DNA of 64,000 nt, taken from Rhynchonema sp. JSB1_4 (Eukaryota > Nematoda > Chromadorea > Monhysterida > Xyalidae). Positions 37,901 to 51,270 of the stretch are shown piece after piece. Numbering within the stretch: position 1 is the stretch's first letter; the number at the start of each line of letters is the position of its first letter. The stretch spans positions 78,641 to 142,640 of the forward strand of contig JASAMV010002558.1 of NCBI GenBank assembly GCA_030248065.1, given 5' to 3'. Both the position numbers and the translations under genes were made by a program. The notes under the pieces were generated by a model. It worked only from the letters and a program-made list of their open reading frames with translations. It was not told the DNA's origin and ran no database searches.

Positions 37901-38844
37901 TAATTGGAGTGGTTCATGATTTAGAAAGTTTTTAATCGAATCTAGTTCGAATCGTGGAAACGTATGAAAGACTGGGTGGTAATAACTGGGTGCTGCAAAG
38001 GCAGTAGCTTCTTTTTCTTGGTTTCTGGGGGGGGTGCCTGGCGATTGTGCGGCGAGCGAGGTTGCCCTAAAAATGTTTCGCGGTCTGCATAAAACTTGCT
38101 GAGTGACTGAGCAGTGAGCAATCTGGGTAGAACATTGAAAGCATGCAGAAGACTAAAACATGACCACTGGTAGGTATTATCTTTTCAATTATGGTTTGTT
38201 GTCGTTATTGTTACAGATGGGTTTCGAACGCAACACATTGTCGGGCGATATCACGTTCGCGCAGATCGCAAAACGCGCGTGTATCAAAAAAAACGAGGTC
38301 GGTATGAAACTCGATTTTTGATAATTTCTACGTTTTGCTTTTCCAAATAATTTCAAACCATTCTTCTTTGTCAGGTCGAGCCCCTGGTGATGAAAGCCTT
38401 ATCTCTCGGTCTGATCAAGGGCTCATTGAATTACTGTAACAAGACCGTGTCGATTACGTGGGTGCAACCCAGAGTGCTCAGCAAACAACAGGTGCGTTTA
38501 GTTGGGTATCTGTCTACATGCCGTTGCTGCAATCCCTGGGGTGTAATGCTTTTCTCTTATTCGGTTTGGGAGCTTCGCCTTATTTCGGTTTTTTTGTTTC
38601 GGTATTATTTACCTGCATGAATCGTTCTACGTATTATAACAAAATAGCGTTTCACATTGTTTCATACACCGTGGAACCAAAACATTTCTACGTTGAGCTC
38701 GTTCGATATTACTTGATCACATTTATAATGTTTCATTTTCAGATCAATTCGCTGGCAGAAGTGTTCGGCACGTGGGCACAAGCCGTCGGCACGCTGGCTG
38801 ATGTGCTCGAAGTACAGGCTGATGCTCTGCTCGTCAAAACATGA
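34901..38844 (+). CDS. PSMD13: 26S proteasome non-ATPase regulatory subunit 13 (Rpn9)
   Basis: Rpn9 is a PCI-domain subunit of the 19S lid of the proteasome. Eleven exons: 34901-35016, 35950-36028, 36215-36305, 36406-36557, 36635-36709, 36824-36914, 36988-37067, 37700-37894, 38217-38297, 38375-38491 and 38743-38844. They give 1179 bases and 392 residues, close to the usual 376-390. Recognised segments: [65 protein letters not shown], and the C-terminal PCI/winged-helix part [20 protein letters not shown] ... [13 protein letters not shown] ... ITWVQPRVL. Intron 3 must be GC-AG (donor AG|GCGTGT at 36306) to give the DQQAGETFL segment. An acceptor (AATTTGCAG, ending 34835) lies 65 bases before the ATG, either a 5'-UTR intron or a trans-splice site. 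The first intron contains an hAT-like repeat. Confidence 0.95.
35127..35430. repeat. hAT-MITE-related repeat in PSMD13 intron 1
   Basis: It starts CAGTGCTGTGGATGG, then GTACAATATCTCCCCCTCG, CCAAAATTTCACCCCAAAAG and GTATGGTACAGTATCTCCCC. These steps correspond in order to the elements at 21382-21693 and 59928-60326. The right terminus and a target duplication could not be found, so it is probably truncated. Confidence 0.6.
37300..37478 (+). mobile_element. inverted-repeat MITE family A, copy 2
   Basis: CAAACTACGCCAACCCGAGC at the left pairs with GGGCTCGTGTTGGCGCAG at the right. The middle has GCAGCCACGTATGAATGTTT as in the other copies. It lies in PSMD13 intron 7; both outer ends are eroded. 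Confidence 0.8.
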
Positions 38845-40115
38845 TCGGGTGCATTTGTTTCTGGAATGATGACGATTTTATGTGGCAATTTTAGTTTCTC
38901 TGATCGTTTGTTTTGTTATCGCTGTTTTTTGTTGTTCGTTGCTCCGTTTTGCGCAGTTATTGCACGTTGCTTGAATTGGAGGTGTGCCAACAAGAAGATG
39001 CAAAAGTTTGCGGATCGAAAAGTCGAGCTGGCCTGAGAGTCGCTTTCTCCAATAACAACACTACACATCTGGGCCACAATTGTTCCGAGTATTTATGCTG
39101 AATGTGATGCACAATATCCCATCCATTTCCCCATCTAAGTGATAAAAAGCTTCGTCTGTCGATCAAACAAGCGATTGATAATACTTTTCGTTGTCTCCGT
39201 GTCTCACTGACACGCCGTTCTATCAGCTTGAACGGAATATTTTTTACGACTTTTCCACCGTTTTTTTGTCAGTTTAGGGTCAAAGAACGCCAGATATCGT
39301 TGTACGGTCCTATTTTGAGGTTGATTTATGATTCGACAAGTCAACATTAATCAGCTGGCGGCAGGACAATGGTGAATAGCCCACTCACACCGCCGCTGTC
39401 TACTGATCGGAATTCGGTTAGGTTGTGTCTTTCGTTGTAGAGAGTAAAGTTTTGGTTATTGGTCGGTCCGGTCTGGTTTGCGAAAAACATTCTCACATGG
39501 CCAGTAAGGAAATCATTTTGAGTCCAGCCAGGTTGCCGCCGGTCTGGTTTGCACCTTGCAGTTTTCCTGCCATCAGACATTTCGCGACAGTATTTTAGAC
39601 AAAAATCTATTAAGGTAAGGATGTTTGTGGCAAAGAAACGTTCGGCTATTGCGCTTGTTTTTCTCAATCTCGAATCAGCTTGAAGTAGGTAAAGTAAAAC
39701 TACGCCAACACGAGCCCGATTTCGTAGCTGGCAAAATGGTGAAACATTCAGACATGGCTGCTGATTTGGGAAACGTAACACGTTGTGGAATACAACGTGG
39801 AGCATGATGATTTTCTCTTTCTTTGCGTTTTGCAAGTTCATCACCTCCGAAATCGGGCTCGTGTTGGCGTAGTTTGCCTTTATACTTCTTATTATTTTAC
39901 GTTAAATTTTATGATGGTGCAAAAAATATTGAGGGACTGCTCGTTCTTGATATTGTGGAAACCTATCCGTTCCGCGAAACATTTCGCGCCATTACCTTGC
40001 GCCACACAGTATTTGTCAGATATAGTGAAATTGATAAAATTACGCTAAAAGTAATCAAAATTAAAAAGCGGAGATTTGTTTTCAGAGCCCTCACGCTTGT
40101 GCAACTGTCGAACTA
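38845..40115. other. spacer between PSMD13 and GMP synthase
   Basis: It holds one family A MITE (39690-39886). The minus strand is open over 39347-39844, but this frame runs into the MITE and resembles nothing I know. An acceptor (TTTTCAG, ending about 40085) lies some 30 bases before the GMP synthase ATG. Confidence 0.5.
39690..39886 (-). mobile_element. inverted-repeat MITE family A, copy 3
   Basis: Termini TAAAGTAAAACTACGCCAAC and GTTGGCGTAGTTTGCCTTTA. The interior is in reverse orientation to the other copies (GTGAAACATTCAGACATGG instead of its complement). Between the two genes. Confidence 0.85.
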
Positions 40116-43100
40116 ATGGACTGCAGTGTTGGTGATGGCAATACGACAATGGCAACAATCGCATCGGATAGTGCGCTGACGAATAACAATATGGTTGTCA
40201 ATGACAGGGTGGCCATTTTGGATGCGGGGGCACAATACGGAAAGGTGAGGTTTGGGATTTGTTTCGATTTGTGATTAAACTACTTGGTTTTTGTTTAAAA
40301 GTTGGGACTACCGTCAGCGTGGTTTTTTTGGTGGAGGGATCTACAAAAACCACTGTTACAATGTGGGCGGGAAGTTGTATCGAATTCCGAACACCGCTTG
40401 GGCCGACCTTCCATCCCTCATCATTATCTTGTGAAACATCAGGTGATCGACCGTCGTGTGCGCGAGTTGAACGTTGAGTCGGTGCTGTTGCCTCTGGACA
40501 CGCCGGCAGAGAAGATAAAGGCGTTGGCATTTCGGTGAAACTGGGTTTGGGCTGGCTTTTTTTGTCCTTCGTCGACGTTAAGCGGTGTTTTCGGTGTTGG
40601 CTTTTTTGAAGCGGTTTGTTATCTGTCTGTCTGGTATGACCGATCACCCTTCTGAGGAGTTTGCATGATTGACTTGAAACATCACCGACCAGTCGTTCTG
40701 ATGGTTGAAAAGTGGGCAAAAACATCTGCTGGCATCAGGCTTTCGTTCGTTCTTCTCTCTTTGCTGAAGAAAGCTTTTGCTTGGTGCACGTACTGTACTG
40801 GACTGTGCGTTGGGTGGATAATAATCGGAGGCCTTCCCAAGCTCATAAAAATATAAAAAGTAGTATATATATAAAAAATAGACAAAAGTGCGCAAAATCA
40901 ACGCTCCACTTGCACAAGTTGATGTTTCAGTGCAATAATCATTAGCGGCGGGCCGAGTTCCGTGAACGCTGTTGATTGCGTACCTTTCGACAATCGCATT
41001 TTTGCACTTGGTATTCCCGTCCTGGGCATTTGCTATGGTTTTCAGGTGCGTTGTAACAATTCTTTTATGATTTGTGCTTTTTGAGTGGTTTAATTAATTT
41101 TATAGGTTAGGTAGGACCTGCACAGTGGGGCCTATTTCTATCAACCTTGGTGAATGATCCAATTGCGCTTTGCGATGTGACTATGAGTGAAAGTTTCAAG
41201 ATTTCTTGCCAGCGGTAATAATTTGAAACTTCATGAAGTTGCCTTTTTAAGTTTTGAAAAATCATTTTTGCTGCATATCCCATTGGTGACCAAGATTGAA
41301 CCGATGTTTTCAAAGTCTGATATTTGACAATAGTCTTTCTGTTTCCAGTTAGTCCACAAACATTTCGACGGCACAGTTGAGAAGCTGGTGAATCGCGAAG
41401 ACGGAACGCACGTAATCAATGTGGACACAAGTTGTCGGTTGTTCAGGTATACAGTCCTGCCTCTTCCTTGGGAACTTTTCCAGGCAGTGTCGGACAGTTT
41501 GGACCAGAATTCGTCCACAACATAGGCAATACGTACGTAATACGTGTGGCAAACGTTGATTTTTTTGCATCCATAGGTAGGTTCTCGGGTCGTAATGGGT
41601 ACTAAAAATTCCGGATCGGTATCTGAATTCCTGGCAAAGTTCGGATTCTGGAATTTGAGATTTTGTTAGGATTTAAATTTTTCAGGTTCATTTTATCCAA
41701 TTGACGAATGCGACAATCAAGACCACCTTGTCTCTGCGCTACATAAGTGGTCTTCGTGAAACATTTTCTCGCACCTGATAATCGATTGTTTGATTTGCAG
41801 CGGTCTTGAGCCCGAACAACAAGTGCTACTAACGCATGGCGACAGCATCCGCTCGGTGTGCGGCGGTGGGTTCAAAGTGGTCGCTAAATCCGGCCCGCTT
41901 ATTGCTGGTTAGGTGCGGAAATTTTTATCCCTTTTAGTCTTTTTTAGGATTCCTAACCTTCTGATGCGCCATGCTTGGATCACCGCAGTTGTTCGAGTTC
42001 GAACTGATTACAACTGGTTCTGATTGAAGTTTTGGAAACTGACAGTTCAAATATCCACCATCGAGGTTATCATGCGCGCGTTTGAGCTTCGGCGACAAAC
42101 CAAAATCAAATGATGAGATGAACAGGGCCTTTTTGGTTGCCTGTTTGAACCTGTTCTCGTAAGCAAGCAGTTCACCAGGTTATCGGCGCTAACAGGGCAA
42201 ATGGTCATTGCTCACCACTTTTTGACTGAGGGCACTGTTGTCACATCGTTCTGCCAATTTGCCCTCCCACCCATCCAGCCATTGCACACGAGGACCTGCG
42301 CATCTACGGCGTCCAGTTCCATCCCGAGGTCGATCTAACGCGAAACGGGCGTCAAATGCTGCACAATTTCCTCCTTGATGTGTCAGGCTGCAAGGCGACG
42401 TACACGGTCGAAAACAGGGAACTGCACATGATACAGGAGATCAGGGACAGTGTGCCGCCAGGCTACAAGACGCTGGTTGGTTGTGTATTATGTATTTATG
42501 TGATGGTTTGGATCAAACGTGGGGATCCTTCCTGTCTGCTCTTGGGTCACGTGACGTTCTTCATCAACGACAGATCGTCCAGCTTTTACCACTTTACGTC
42601 AACGTGGCACTAATGCAAGAGATTTTAAAATTTGCACTGCACCACTGACGAGTCTTTTTTCATGTTTGTTTTGTTTTTGTTCGGGTTTGAAACCATTCGG
42701 AGTTCAGGAACAAATTGTACGTTGACGGTTGTCACATTCATGGTTGACCCAAAACATTTTTCGCAGCATTGCATGGCATTGATAGGACCGTAAACCGTGG
42801 GCCCACCTAAAATAAACGCGCTCTACATCATGGCACACGCAGATTGACACTTATACATGCGTGCACACGCACAGGTGATGGTGTCAGGCGGCGTGGACTC
42901 GACCGTGTGCGCTGCACTGTTGCATCGCGCACTGTCAGCTGAGCAGGTAGTGGCCGTGCACATTGACAACGGATTCATGCGAAAGGACGAAAGTGATCGG
43001 GTGATGCAGGCGCTCACCAAATTGGGATTGCGACCACACGGTCAGTTCTTGAGTGGTGGCAGGGGCAGAACAGGTGGTTTGAGAATGGAATTTGGAGCAC

Positions 43101-46100
43101 GCGAAATGTTACGCACACAGCACTTTGTGCGAAACTGAGCGTGGTTACACAGCTGTGTAAAGGCAAACTACGCCAACACGAGCCCGATTTCGAAGCTGGT
43201 GTGTATTCAAAACTAATAGAAACAGAAAATCATCATGCTCCACTTTGTATTCTTCAACGTGTAACATTTCCCAAATCAGCAGCCACGTATGAATGTTTCA
43301 CTACTCTGCCAGCTGCGAAATCGGGCTCGTGTTGGCGTAGTTTGCCTATAGACTGAGATTACGGCAAGAATAGCTCCACTCCATTGCGTTTTTTCTCACT
43401 GTTTTTTGTTGTTGATTTATGTCTTGTTTGCAACGCCCTGGCCTGGATTAATGCCCGGCTATGTGCCTTGGACAGGCCACGCGGTGCGTGAAGCGTGGAG
43501 CACAATATCTTCACCATAATAACAAGACACCTATAGCCTATCGCAAAAGCGAAAAAATGTTTCGTTTGAACCATGAATATACGTAAGAAACCTCGCCTCG
43601 TTAATTCGTTGACCAACATGCATGACGCGATGTGAAATTAGAAAAACGTTAATTTACTGAACAAAGAACCGGTTCCATCTTCTTCACAACATTGCAGTGT
43701 ACAAAGGCAAGATGGCGTTTCTGTCCAGTCACTCGTACTACCCGGACAGGGAGACGGGCAAGTCGATGGAAACACCGAAATTATGTCACGTCGCTGATCC
43801 GGAGCTAAAACGACTGATCATTGGCGAAACGTTCATGAAAGTTGGTGCTGCTGGTTTTTGTCGTGTTATTTTTGCGTTTTCTTTATTTCCATTCCACGCT
43901 ATGAACCGCGCAAGGGCGGATCCAGTGGGGGCACAGGGGCCGTGCGCCCCCTCCTTTGGTCCACTTGGCCCCTGATAGCGGGCACTGTTTCGGAAGGAAA
44001 AGGGACCCCTAAATCGCAGGATTTTCACTCTGACACACTTCAAAAGTCCAAAAATCGCGCGCTTGGCGCACATTGTCACATTCTGCACGAAACTTAGTAT
44101 AAAAAGCGCGAAATTCTAAACAAGTACTATATAAAAATGACTTTCCATTTGGCCCCTCCCTTGGCCAAAAGCTGGCTCCGCCACTGGAATCGCGTCAACC
44201 ATTGATTGCGTGGAAAGTTTGCCGATTTTTGTTGGGATCGGGGTCTGTGGTAAAATTGTTCCAAGCCGGTTGACCGGTGTCAAACCGTTTTCTAAGCAGT
44301 AAACGAACAATCTTTGCGGTGGGCAAAATTGTAACAGAATGCGGTTGGAGCAGGCGCTTTGACAAGCTGACTCAGATGTGAGTCGTTGATACTGGCCCCA
44401 TGTGATTTTTCAAGCTTTGGGCATGATAATCCCTGATGATAACAATCATGTGACGTTGGTGTCTTCTTCACGGCAGCGTTTACGAATGCGCCGCAATTTT
44501 CTGACCGATTCCTTTCTTCGTGTCTCGCCTAACGATCCTGCTTTCCAATTCAGGCAAAAGACGAGATGTTGGCCGATCTGCGCCTTGACCAATCGAAGAT
44601 CCTGTTGGCGCAGGGCACACTGCGACCGGATTTGATCGAAAGTGCATCCTCGCTGGCCTCGTCTCACGCCGATACGATTAAGACGCATCACAATGACACG
44701 CCCGGTGTGAGGCAGCTCAGGGCAAAGGTATATATTTGGGTTTCGATTTTTACAAACTCAGAAGACTTCGATTTGGGGGAATTTCGTTGGGTTGTTGATA
44801 TGCACTGCTTTGCTGGTATCGGGGGTTGTTTGCTCAACGGACTGACCACTTGATTTTTGACATGAGAATATTTCGTGATTTTTTGAGAGTTGCAATATCG
44901 ACCAACGTAAAAGTTGATTGTTGGAAGTTCGTGGACAACTTTTAGCTTGGTCGAATCGAATCTGCAATTAAAACAGATTATTCACTAAACACCCCTCAAG
45001 TATAAGATCATATTGCAAGACCAATTCAAGGCGCGGAGTCAGTCTCTCCAACCACAATGTATCTCCAAAGTCCATGATGAGTGTGCCTGATATTTCAGGG
45101 CAAAGTGATCGAACCGTTGAAAGACTTCCACAAGGACGAAGTACGCCGACTGGGCAGAGCGTTGGATTTGCCTGCCGATATTGTCAACCGACATCCGTTC
45201 CCTGGTTAGCTTCTTTTGTGTTGATACATTATGAGCATTAGTGCCAATCGTATTAGTTATATCTCGTGGTTTTTTTATACATGACGTGATACTTGATGCA
45301 ACGTGCAGCAAGGTTTTCGTGAAATTTTGCATCAAGAAGGCATAAGAACGCTTTTGTGCGAAGAACCAGAACCGTGGTAGCTGTGCACTCGTGTTCCACT
45401 ATATACTCCTTCATACACATGCGCTCGGCACCAATATTCTAAATTTATAGATGATCGATCGGTATATGACACATTATCAACGCAGGTCCCGGCCTGGCCA
45501 TCCGCATTCTATGCTGTTTCGACGCCTACAAACCTCCGGATTTCCGCACCTCCGCCACGCTGCTGTCGACAATGCTCAAATTTGGAATGGCTGAACAAGA
45601 GGTAAACGGTAGCTGATGTGATTTTTATTTCGCTATTGGAAGGAACTTTTTTGATCACCCTATAATTGCACGACAGGATGCGGCAGTTCACCACGTTCAG
45701 TCGAGTCTGGGGGGATTCGCACAGGATTTCGAACGTTTGCGTCACGTGACCAGCGAGCGTAGTCCGACCATACATGGCACATTGCTGCCGTTGAGGACTG
45801 TTGGTGTACAGGTACGTGCAATTCGGGAATATTAGTGCCGTGTGTATGAGCTGGTTGTGCTTTTGTACACGCGCTCAGCTTGCGCCAGCCAGATAATTTT
45901 TGTGTTCTGTAACATAAACGCAGCTGCGTTGTGATCGGAGTTTTTTAGATATTTTTTGGTGCAATTTGCCCAATAAAAACTTATTTGCACCTAAAGATTG
46001 GGAGTTTAGGTGCACCTAGAATTTTCACATTTTACACCTAAAATGTCTAAAATCTGTCGATTTGCCCCTAAACTGCAAGTTGGACAAAATTTGCACTTGG

Positions 46101-47823
46101 AAAATTTTGAAAACAATCCTTGACTGTGATCTAATAATCTGTGTGTGTGGGAAATTAAACAATGCGCGAAGGTTATACGCACGGCATCAACATTCTACAT
46201 TTGGATGTCAGCAATGGTCATATTGCCCTGATATATCAGGGTGACAGTCGTTCGTACAGCTACGTGGCGGCGCTGAGCAGCGCGCAACAACCACCACCCT
46301 GGGCGACGTTGATGTTCTTGGCGCGCATCATTCCCAATGTCATTCGCACGGTCAATCGGTCAGTTTGGATGCGAAACGGTTGTTTCGTCCATTTTGTGTA
46401 CCGTCTGCCCTGTTTATAGTCGCATGGCACAGTTGAGTGGTTGTGTAATGTACCGGATATGGTACTGACTGACGGGTTTGCGTTGCTGGCTTCGTGCTGC
46501 GGGTAATGGTTTGAATTGATCAAGTTGTCTTTTGTCGGGCACGGCGCACGGCCGTAAGTGAAACCTCGGTGTGAATGTGCGAAGTTGTTCATAAAAGGTT
46601 GCCGCTGTGCGGTTCACGATAAGCATAACCAACCTATGATGTTTCAGTGTGGTGTATATATTCGGCGAGCCAATCGCACATCCAACAATCGATGACGTCA
46701 CACCCACACTGTTGTGTGAGCCCACAATCGAACAGGCACAAGAGGCTGATTATTGGGCGACCAAGGTGCTGCATGAATCGGGAGAGGCACACAATGTGCA
46801 GCAGGTATGGCAATGAATCGATCACGCTTGTTTTGTGATCCCTCAAGTGGGCCACATTTGTAAAGGTCAGTCGCTCTGACGACAATTGGATGACCGTCTC
46901 GTGCAGCCGACAACTGACCACTTTGGCTACGCACCCACGACCAAGGCCTAGAATACCTCGAATGCACATAATCCATAAAAGTAACGCTTCCTGTTCTTGT
47001 CATGCAATGCAACATGTCATTGGTTGATTGTCAACTCCGTGTCTCAATGTTGGCTAGCTGCAAGCACAACGCAAACAGACACGGCGATGGGATCAAACCG
47101 ATTACGATCATGTGGCATTGTCGAACTAAAGACGCCTCGATATTTGCTCTCAGCTCTTTCTTCCTTCAGCGTGACATTTTTGAAACCCATCTTCAAATCA
47201 GCAGGAGCAAACCTCGATTCATGAGGTCTGCTCCATTTCTGCTGATGTTTCAACAACCGTATATGAACACAGATGCCGGTGGTGCTTGTGCCAGTCGACT
47301 TCGAGCGCGACTCTCCCTCCGCACCAAGTGTGCGTCGTAGCGTGTGTCTACGACCGTTTGTGACCAACGATTTCATGACCGGGCGACCCGCTGAACCCGG
47401 GGTGGATCTGTCGGAAAAGGTATGTGTGTTTCTGGCATTTACGTGGGGTCATCTGATGCAATCACACACACGAACGATGAAGTGATGTCTCGATATATGC
47501 TTGTGCGATCGCGCAAAGTCACGTGAGCAGGACAGAACCGATTCGATCCTATCACAAAGTTTCCATTTATTCTGTTGGGAGATAGCGGGTTGTCAAACTT
47601 GGAAATAATGTGCTACCTACGGTTCGGGTATTGATCACCGAATTGACATTCTATGAGGTACTGTTACTCGAACTGAACAGCTGAACCGCTCGCCAGTCTA
47701 TAATTTTTGAAACATCAGGTGATCTTCGACATGGTGAACGCAATTCAAGACAACGTTCTAATGATATCACGCGTCATGTATGATCTGACCAGCAAACCTC
47801 CGGGTACGACCGAATGGGAATGA
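40116..47823 (+). CDS. GMPS: GMP synthase (glutamine-hydrolysing), complete, 16 exons
   Basis: It converts XMP to GMP with ATP and glutamine, the last step of guanine nucleotide synthesis, in the cytosol. Exons: 40116-40244, 40443-40534, 40931-41045, 41349-41446, 41801-41907, 42279-42475, 42875-43040, 43698-43840, 44554-44727, 45099-45204, 45486-45601, 45677-45811, 46240-46358, 46648-46804, 47273-47419 and 47719-47823. They total 2106 bases and 701 residues (human enzyme 693). Landmarks: [12 protein letters not shown] near the start; glutamine amidotransferase nucleophile in LGICYGFQ (Cys near 107) and QFHPEV near 197; ATP-pyrophosphatase loop [10 protein letters not shown] near 250; [57 protein letters not shown]; and the dimerisation domain ending [15 protein letters not shown]. 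All catalytic motifs are intact. The introns are full of mobile repeats. Confidence 0.97.
42132..42189 (-). repeat. structured short interspersed repeat in GMPS intron
   Basis: The minus-strand reading has CGATAACCTGGTGAACTG, a GAGAACAGGTTCAAACAGGC segment and AACCAAAA. AACCTG/CAGGTT pair as in the other copies. It lies in GMPS intron 5. Confidence 0.6.
43155..43350 (+). mobile_element. inverted-repeat MITE family A, copy 4
   Basis: Best preserved copy: TGTAAAGGCAAACTACGCC, then AACACGAGCCCGATTTCG, mirrored by CGAAATCGGGCTCGTGTTGG and GTAGTTTGCCTATA. Interior with CCACGTATGAATGTTTCAC. It lies in GMPS intron 7. Confidence 0.88.
43911..44186. mobile_element. hAT-type MITE in GMPS intron 8
   Basis: Left end CAAGGGCGGATCCAGTGGGG, right end CCAAAAGCTGGCTCCGCCACTG. 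These are the common hAT-like termini CAGTGGCGGA(G/T)CCAG with a changed left edge. The flanks GAACCGCG (43903-43910) and GAATCGCG (44187-44194) match at 7 of 8 bases. The interior contains CGCGCGCTTGGCGCAC, the same kind of GC palindrome as the other MITEs here. Confidence 0.85.
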
Positions 47824-50800
47824 ACCATATTCCGATTGTTGCTAGCGCCATTTATTGATTGTTTGTCTATTTTATGGAAATGATTGTTGATCTTTGATTG
47901 AAAGTAAGCCTTCGGTTCACCGATACTTGGGCTGGATTGAAACAAATTTGGCAGGCTTTCAGGGTTATTTTCGCCACGCATATGAGCAACCCACTAGTCA
48001 CTTGACGTGCTTTGCATTGATTTGATTATGTGCTGTCATTGCTGTTTTTGTTAAACGGGGTACTGCGCGAGAATTCAATTTTTGTGTCATAATCTTGTCA
48101 CATAATATTCTGCTGGCTGTTTGATGTTTCGCTGGATAAATCAAACAACAACCTGTACAAATAATACGACATGGCATATTAGTAGAGAAGCAGCTCAGTG
48201 TTTCTGAGCACAGATCATTTTCCAGTGGTACTTATGCCCTTATCTAGAACACCACCAAGAATTTGACAAAGACGGCTTTGTCCATGCCAATCGATGTAAT
48301 GGATCTGGGACTCCAAGCACGCTTGGCCCTGATCAGATTATTCTTTGCCGAATTGTGCCTGGTCGCAGGGAAATGCATGTCACCCTGTTTATGAACCGTA
48401 CACAGCTTGGCATTTGATATTCAGCCAATGCTGACTTGGCTGAAGGATGTTTCACGCCGCGCCACCGGGGTGATGTTACGCCTGCTCACATTCGTGTTGT
48501 TTTATTATTCAGAAATACAGAACTGTTTGATATTGATGTAAGCGAATTATTCAATAATCACATCACTGAATAAATAGAATCATCATCGTTTGGCACTACT
48601 TTTCTTTCTGAGGCGACAATTGACCATTGCTGAATTATTGGTGACGTGCCATCAACTTTGAAGTTGGTTTATTATTTATTTTTTCTTCCGTAACGAATGT
48701 TACTTTTATCAACCTCTGTGGGGCCCAGTGTCAGGGATCAAAAGACCACCTTTGCAGTTTTCACATGAGCCGGTCCCCTTTCCATTTCTGTTAATTTAGG
48801 TTTTTACTTGCCATTTACCAGTGTAAGAGCATTAAAAATTTGTTGTGGGCAAGCGGATCAGGCTTGAACTGACTCACTGCAACGGCCATAAGAACTGAAT
48901 CTCAGACGAATTATAGTGCTGTTGATCAGAAGCATGCAGCAAGGCATGGCATGAACCGCAAGTTTCTGGCTGTACGAAACAGATTTTTGAATGCAAGTAG
49001 GGTGTCACGCCAACCGCGTGCCAGCCCCATAATTGCACAAAAACAAGCCTCCCCACTTTCCGGTCCGAACAATGCACAAAGGGCCGAGTGGATAAAGCCA
49101 TTACCGCATTCACAAAGTGACCGCAGTGGCATGTTCCGTCCCCGCTTAGAACATGACTCTGCATTCTCGCACATGTCTGCTTGCTTGCACGCACAGGATA
49201 TTGACCGAAACCCTTTTTTCAATAAACCAAGAAGTTCCAATGTTTCGGTTCATTGCGTGTGCCCAACCCCGAAACTTGTTTCAAACTTGGGCCTTTCAGC
49301 CGAACGCGACAAAACAACCGAAAGTAATGCGTAGCTGCTTTAACAATTGTTGTCAGCCTCAGCCATGGGCCCCACAGAGCTCCCCACCCGGTCTTGACTT
49401 GGCTGTCTGTCAGTCAGCTGGATAGCCAGATCTGTGTAGCCTAGCGCTCTGGGGAGGCATTTTTCAGAGTTTTGTCACTTTGAAAACAGGCCCCCGAAGT
49501 GTTTTGTACTGCACTAACAACACCCACGATGTTACCCTGCTTGGGGAACACTAGGTGAGAGCATTCTTTCACATTTTGTTCATTTTGTGAAGACCTCAAT
49601 TTTGTTCACACCAGCATTTTCAAAACGGTTATTATGATCCGAGAATTTGTGTCAGCTGGGTTGGCCCGAAATCTCCTTGGTTTGCGCGTCCTCGGCCAAA
49701 ATTGCTGCTCGTTTTAATTTTTCGCTGAATTTTTTTTCCACTTTACTCGGACGCGTTCAATGTATTTTCATATCAGACGGGTTGGTGGCCGTGTTTCCTG
49801 GACCTTAGCAGATGCTAATTTGATTCCATGAAGTCAGTCTTGCGTGCGGATGGCGTCGAAAGCAATGATTTACTTTACTTGTTCAAATCTGAAATGCCTG
49901 TGCGAATCGGATAAACTTGCAGATCAATCAGAGCGCCAAAAATGTCAGCAATGTGGGTTATTGACAGGCAAAATATTTTGAACTCAGAAGGCTGCAATTA
50001 TCTGACGTGCAATTTGGCATTAGGGTGGTCCCAACTTGTTATCCCACCCAACCTTCGATTGCTCCCATGCTGATAACTGGCTATTCCATTTGGCGTACCG
50101 TATACCGAAATATTAATGTGAATATGCTCAATTCTGTCATACCACAGATCTAAGCTGCAAAGAAAGATGACAATTTTGGTTCGATTTGTTCAAAAATGTT
50201 CATATGTTTCGGCATAACGTATTAAACAGGTATAGCATTTGGCACTTGCAGGTGTACTAATCACAAGCACTATGCAATTATAACTCTGCATGGTGGCAAA
50301 AAGTTCGGTACCGCGCTTGCGTTGCTGGAACTCGTACCCATCATTGAGTGGAGCTGTGTTTTGACTTGAAAATGAGTTCTATCGGCACTAACGTGCTACA
50401 CTTTAAACATGTACCTGTGTACCACGTGTACGTATACCCTGGTCCCTGATGTGCGCCACGCACCATGTACATACACTCAAAATTTTATTGCCAGCTTGCA
50501 TTAAGCTCCTGCATGCTTCTGCCGGGCTTTGCAGTAAGCTACAGTGTGTAGTTTTGGGATACCCACGTGGAAACTATGTATATCGTAAAATTGTAGCCCT
50601 TCTCTGACTCATAATATGAATTTTGCAGCACGGATTTTGGTTACCCGTTTCTACCCATGCACCATGTCATATGGTTAGTGCGAATGCACAATGCCACGTT
50701 ATCCAAAAAAACCGCACAACCTGGTTCCGTGTGCCCTCGAAAACCACGACACTGCATTGTTTAGGAAGAGTATATCTGCTCATCTTTGAGTTATTCCCTT

Positions 50801-51270
50801 TCTCTTCCAGAGAAGGTCCCTTATTGTCCGAGTACAAAGTCACACTTTACCAGTTTTTTTTGCAGACGTCAGCCGCACAACCATTTACCTGACCGGGCCA
50901 GTCTCTAAGCTGCTCTGCTGAAGTCGCGATTGTCGAAGCGGCACGTAAACCGAAACCTACCTCGTAAACGACAAAAACGGTCTGCAACGAATTAACCAAA
51001 ACAGCTGCTGTTGCGCAAAACGGATATACCTATACTGTATGTTGAAGTTAAAATCTCTCAAACAAGATCAGCTGTGTTGGATTTCACTTTGAGTTTGCAC
51101 AAACAACAATTGACACAAATCTGAAACGAAGCCTGACCGGAAACAGCGAGAGCGCTTCAATTTCATCTTCGAAGGAAAATTCCGAAATTTACATACCAAC
51201 AATGCCGAAGTCTTGCTCACAGCGAAGAATCCGACTCTAAGCAAAACAGTCTCCTCTGGTGTGCAGCGCT
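47824..51270. other. 3.4-kb intergenic region
   Basis: No exon could be supported. The longest frames (48951-49334 plus, 48874-49240 minus) overlap each other and show no recognisable motif. One copy of the structured short repeat lies at 50638-50687. Otherwise I see no repeat structure. Confidence 0.5.
50638..50687 (-). repeat. structured short interspersed repeat, shortened copy
   Basis: The minus strand reads GCACTAACCATATGACATGG, TGCATGGGTAGAAACGGG and TAACCAAA. The central stem strand is lost. Confidence 0.55.

Noticed and set aside
39347..39844. Minus-strand frame of 165 residues between PSMD13 and GMPS
   Set aside because: It runs through part of a MITE, resembles no family, and has no supported exon edges.
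48874..49334. Overlapping open frames on both strands
   Set aside because: No conserved motif, no splice logic, and both strands are open over the same bases.
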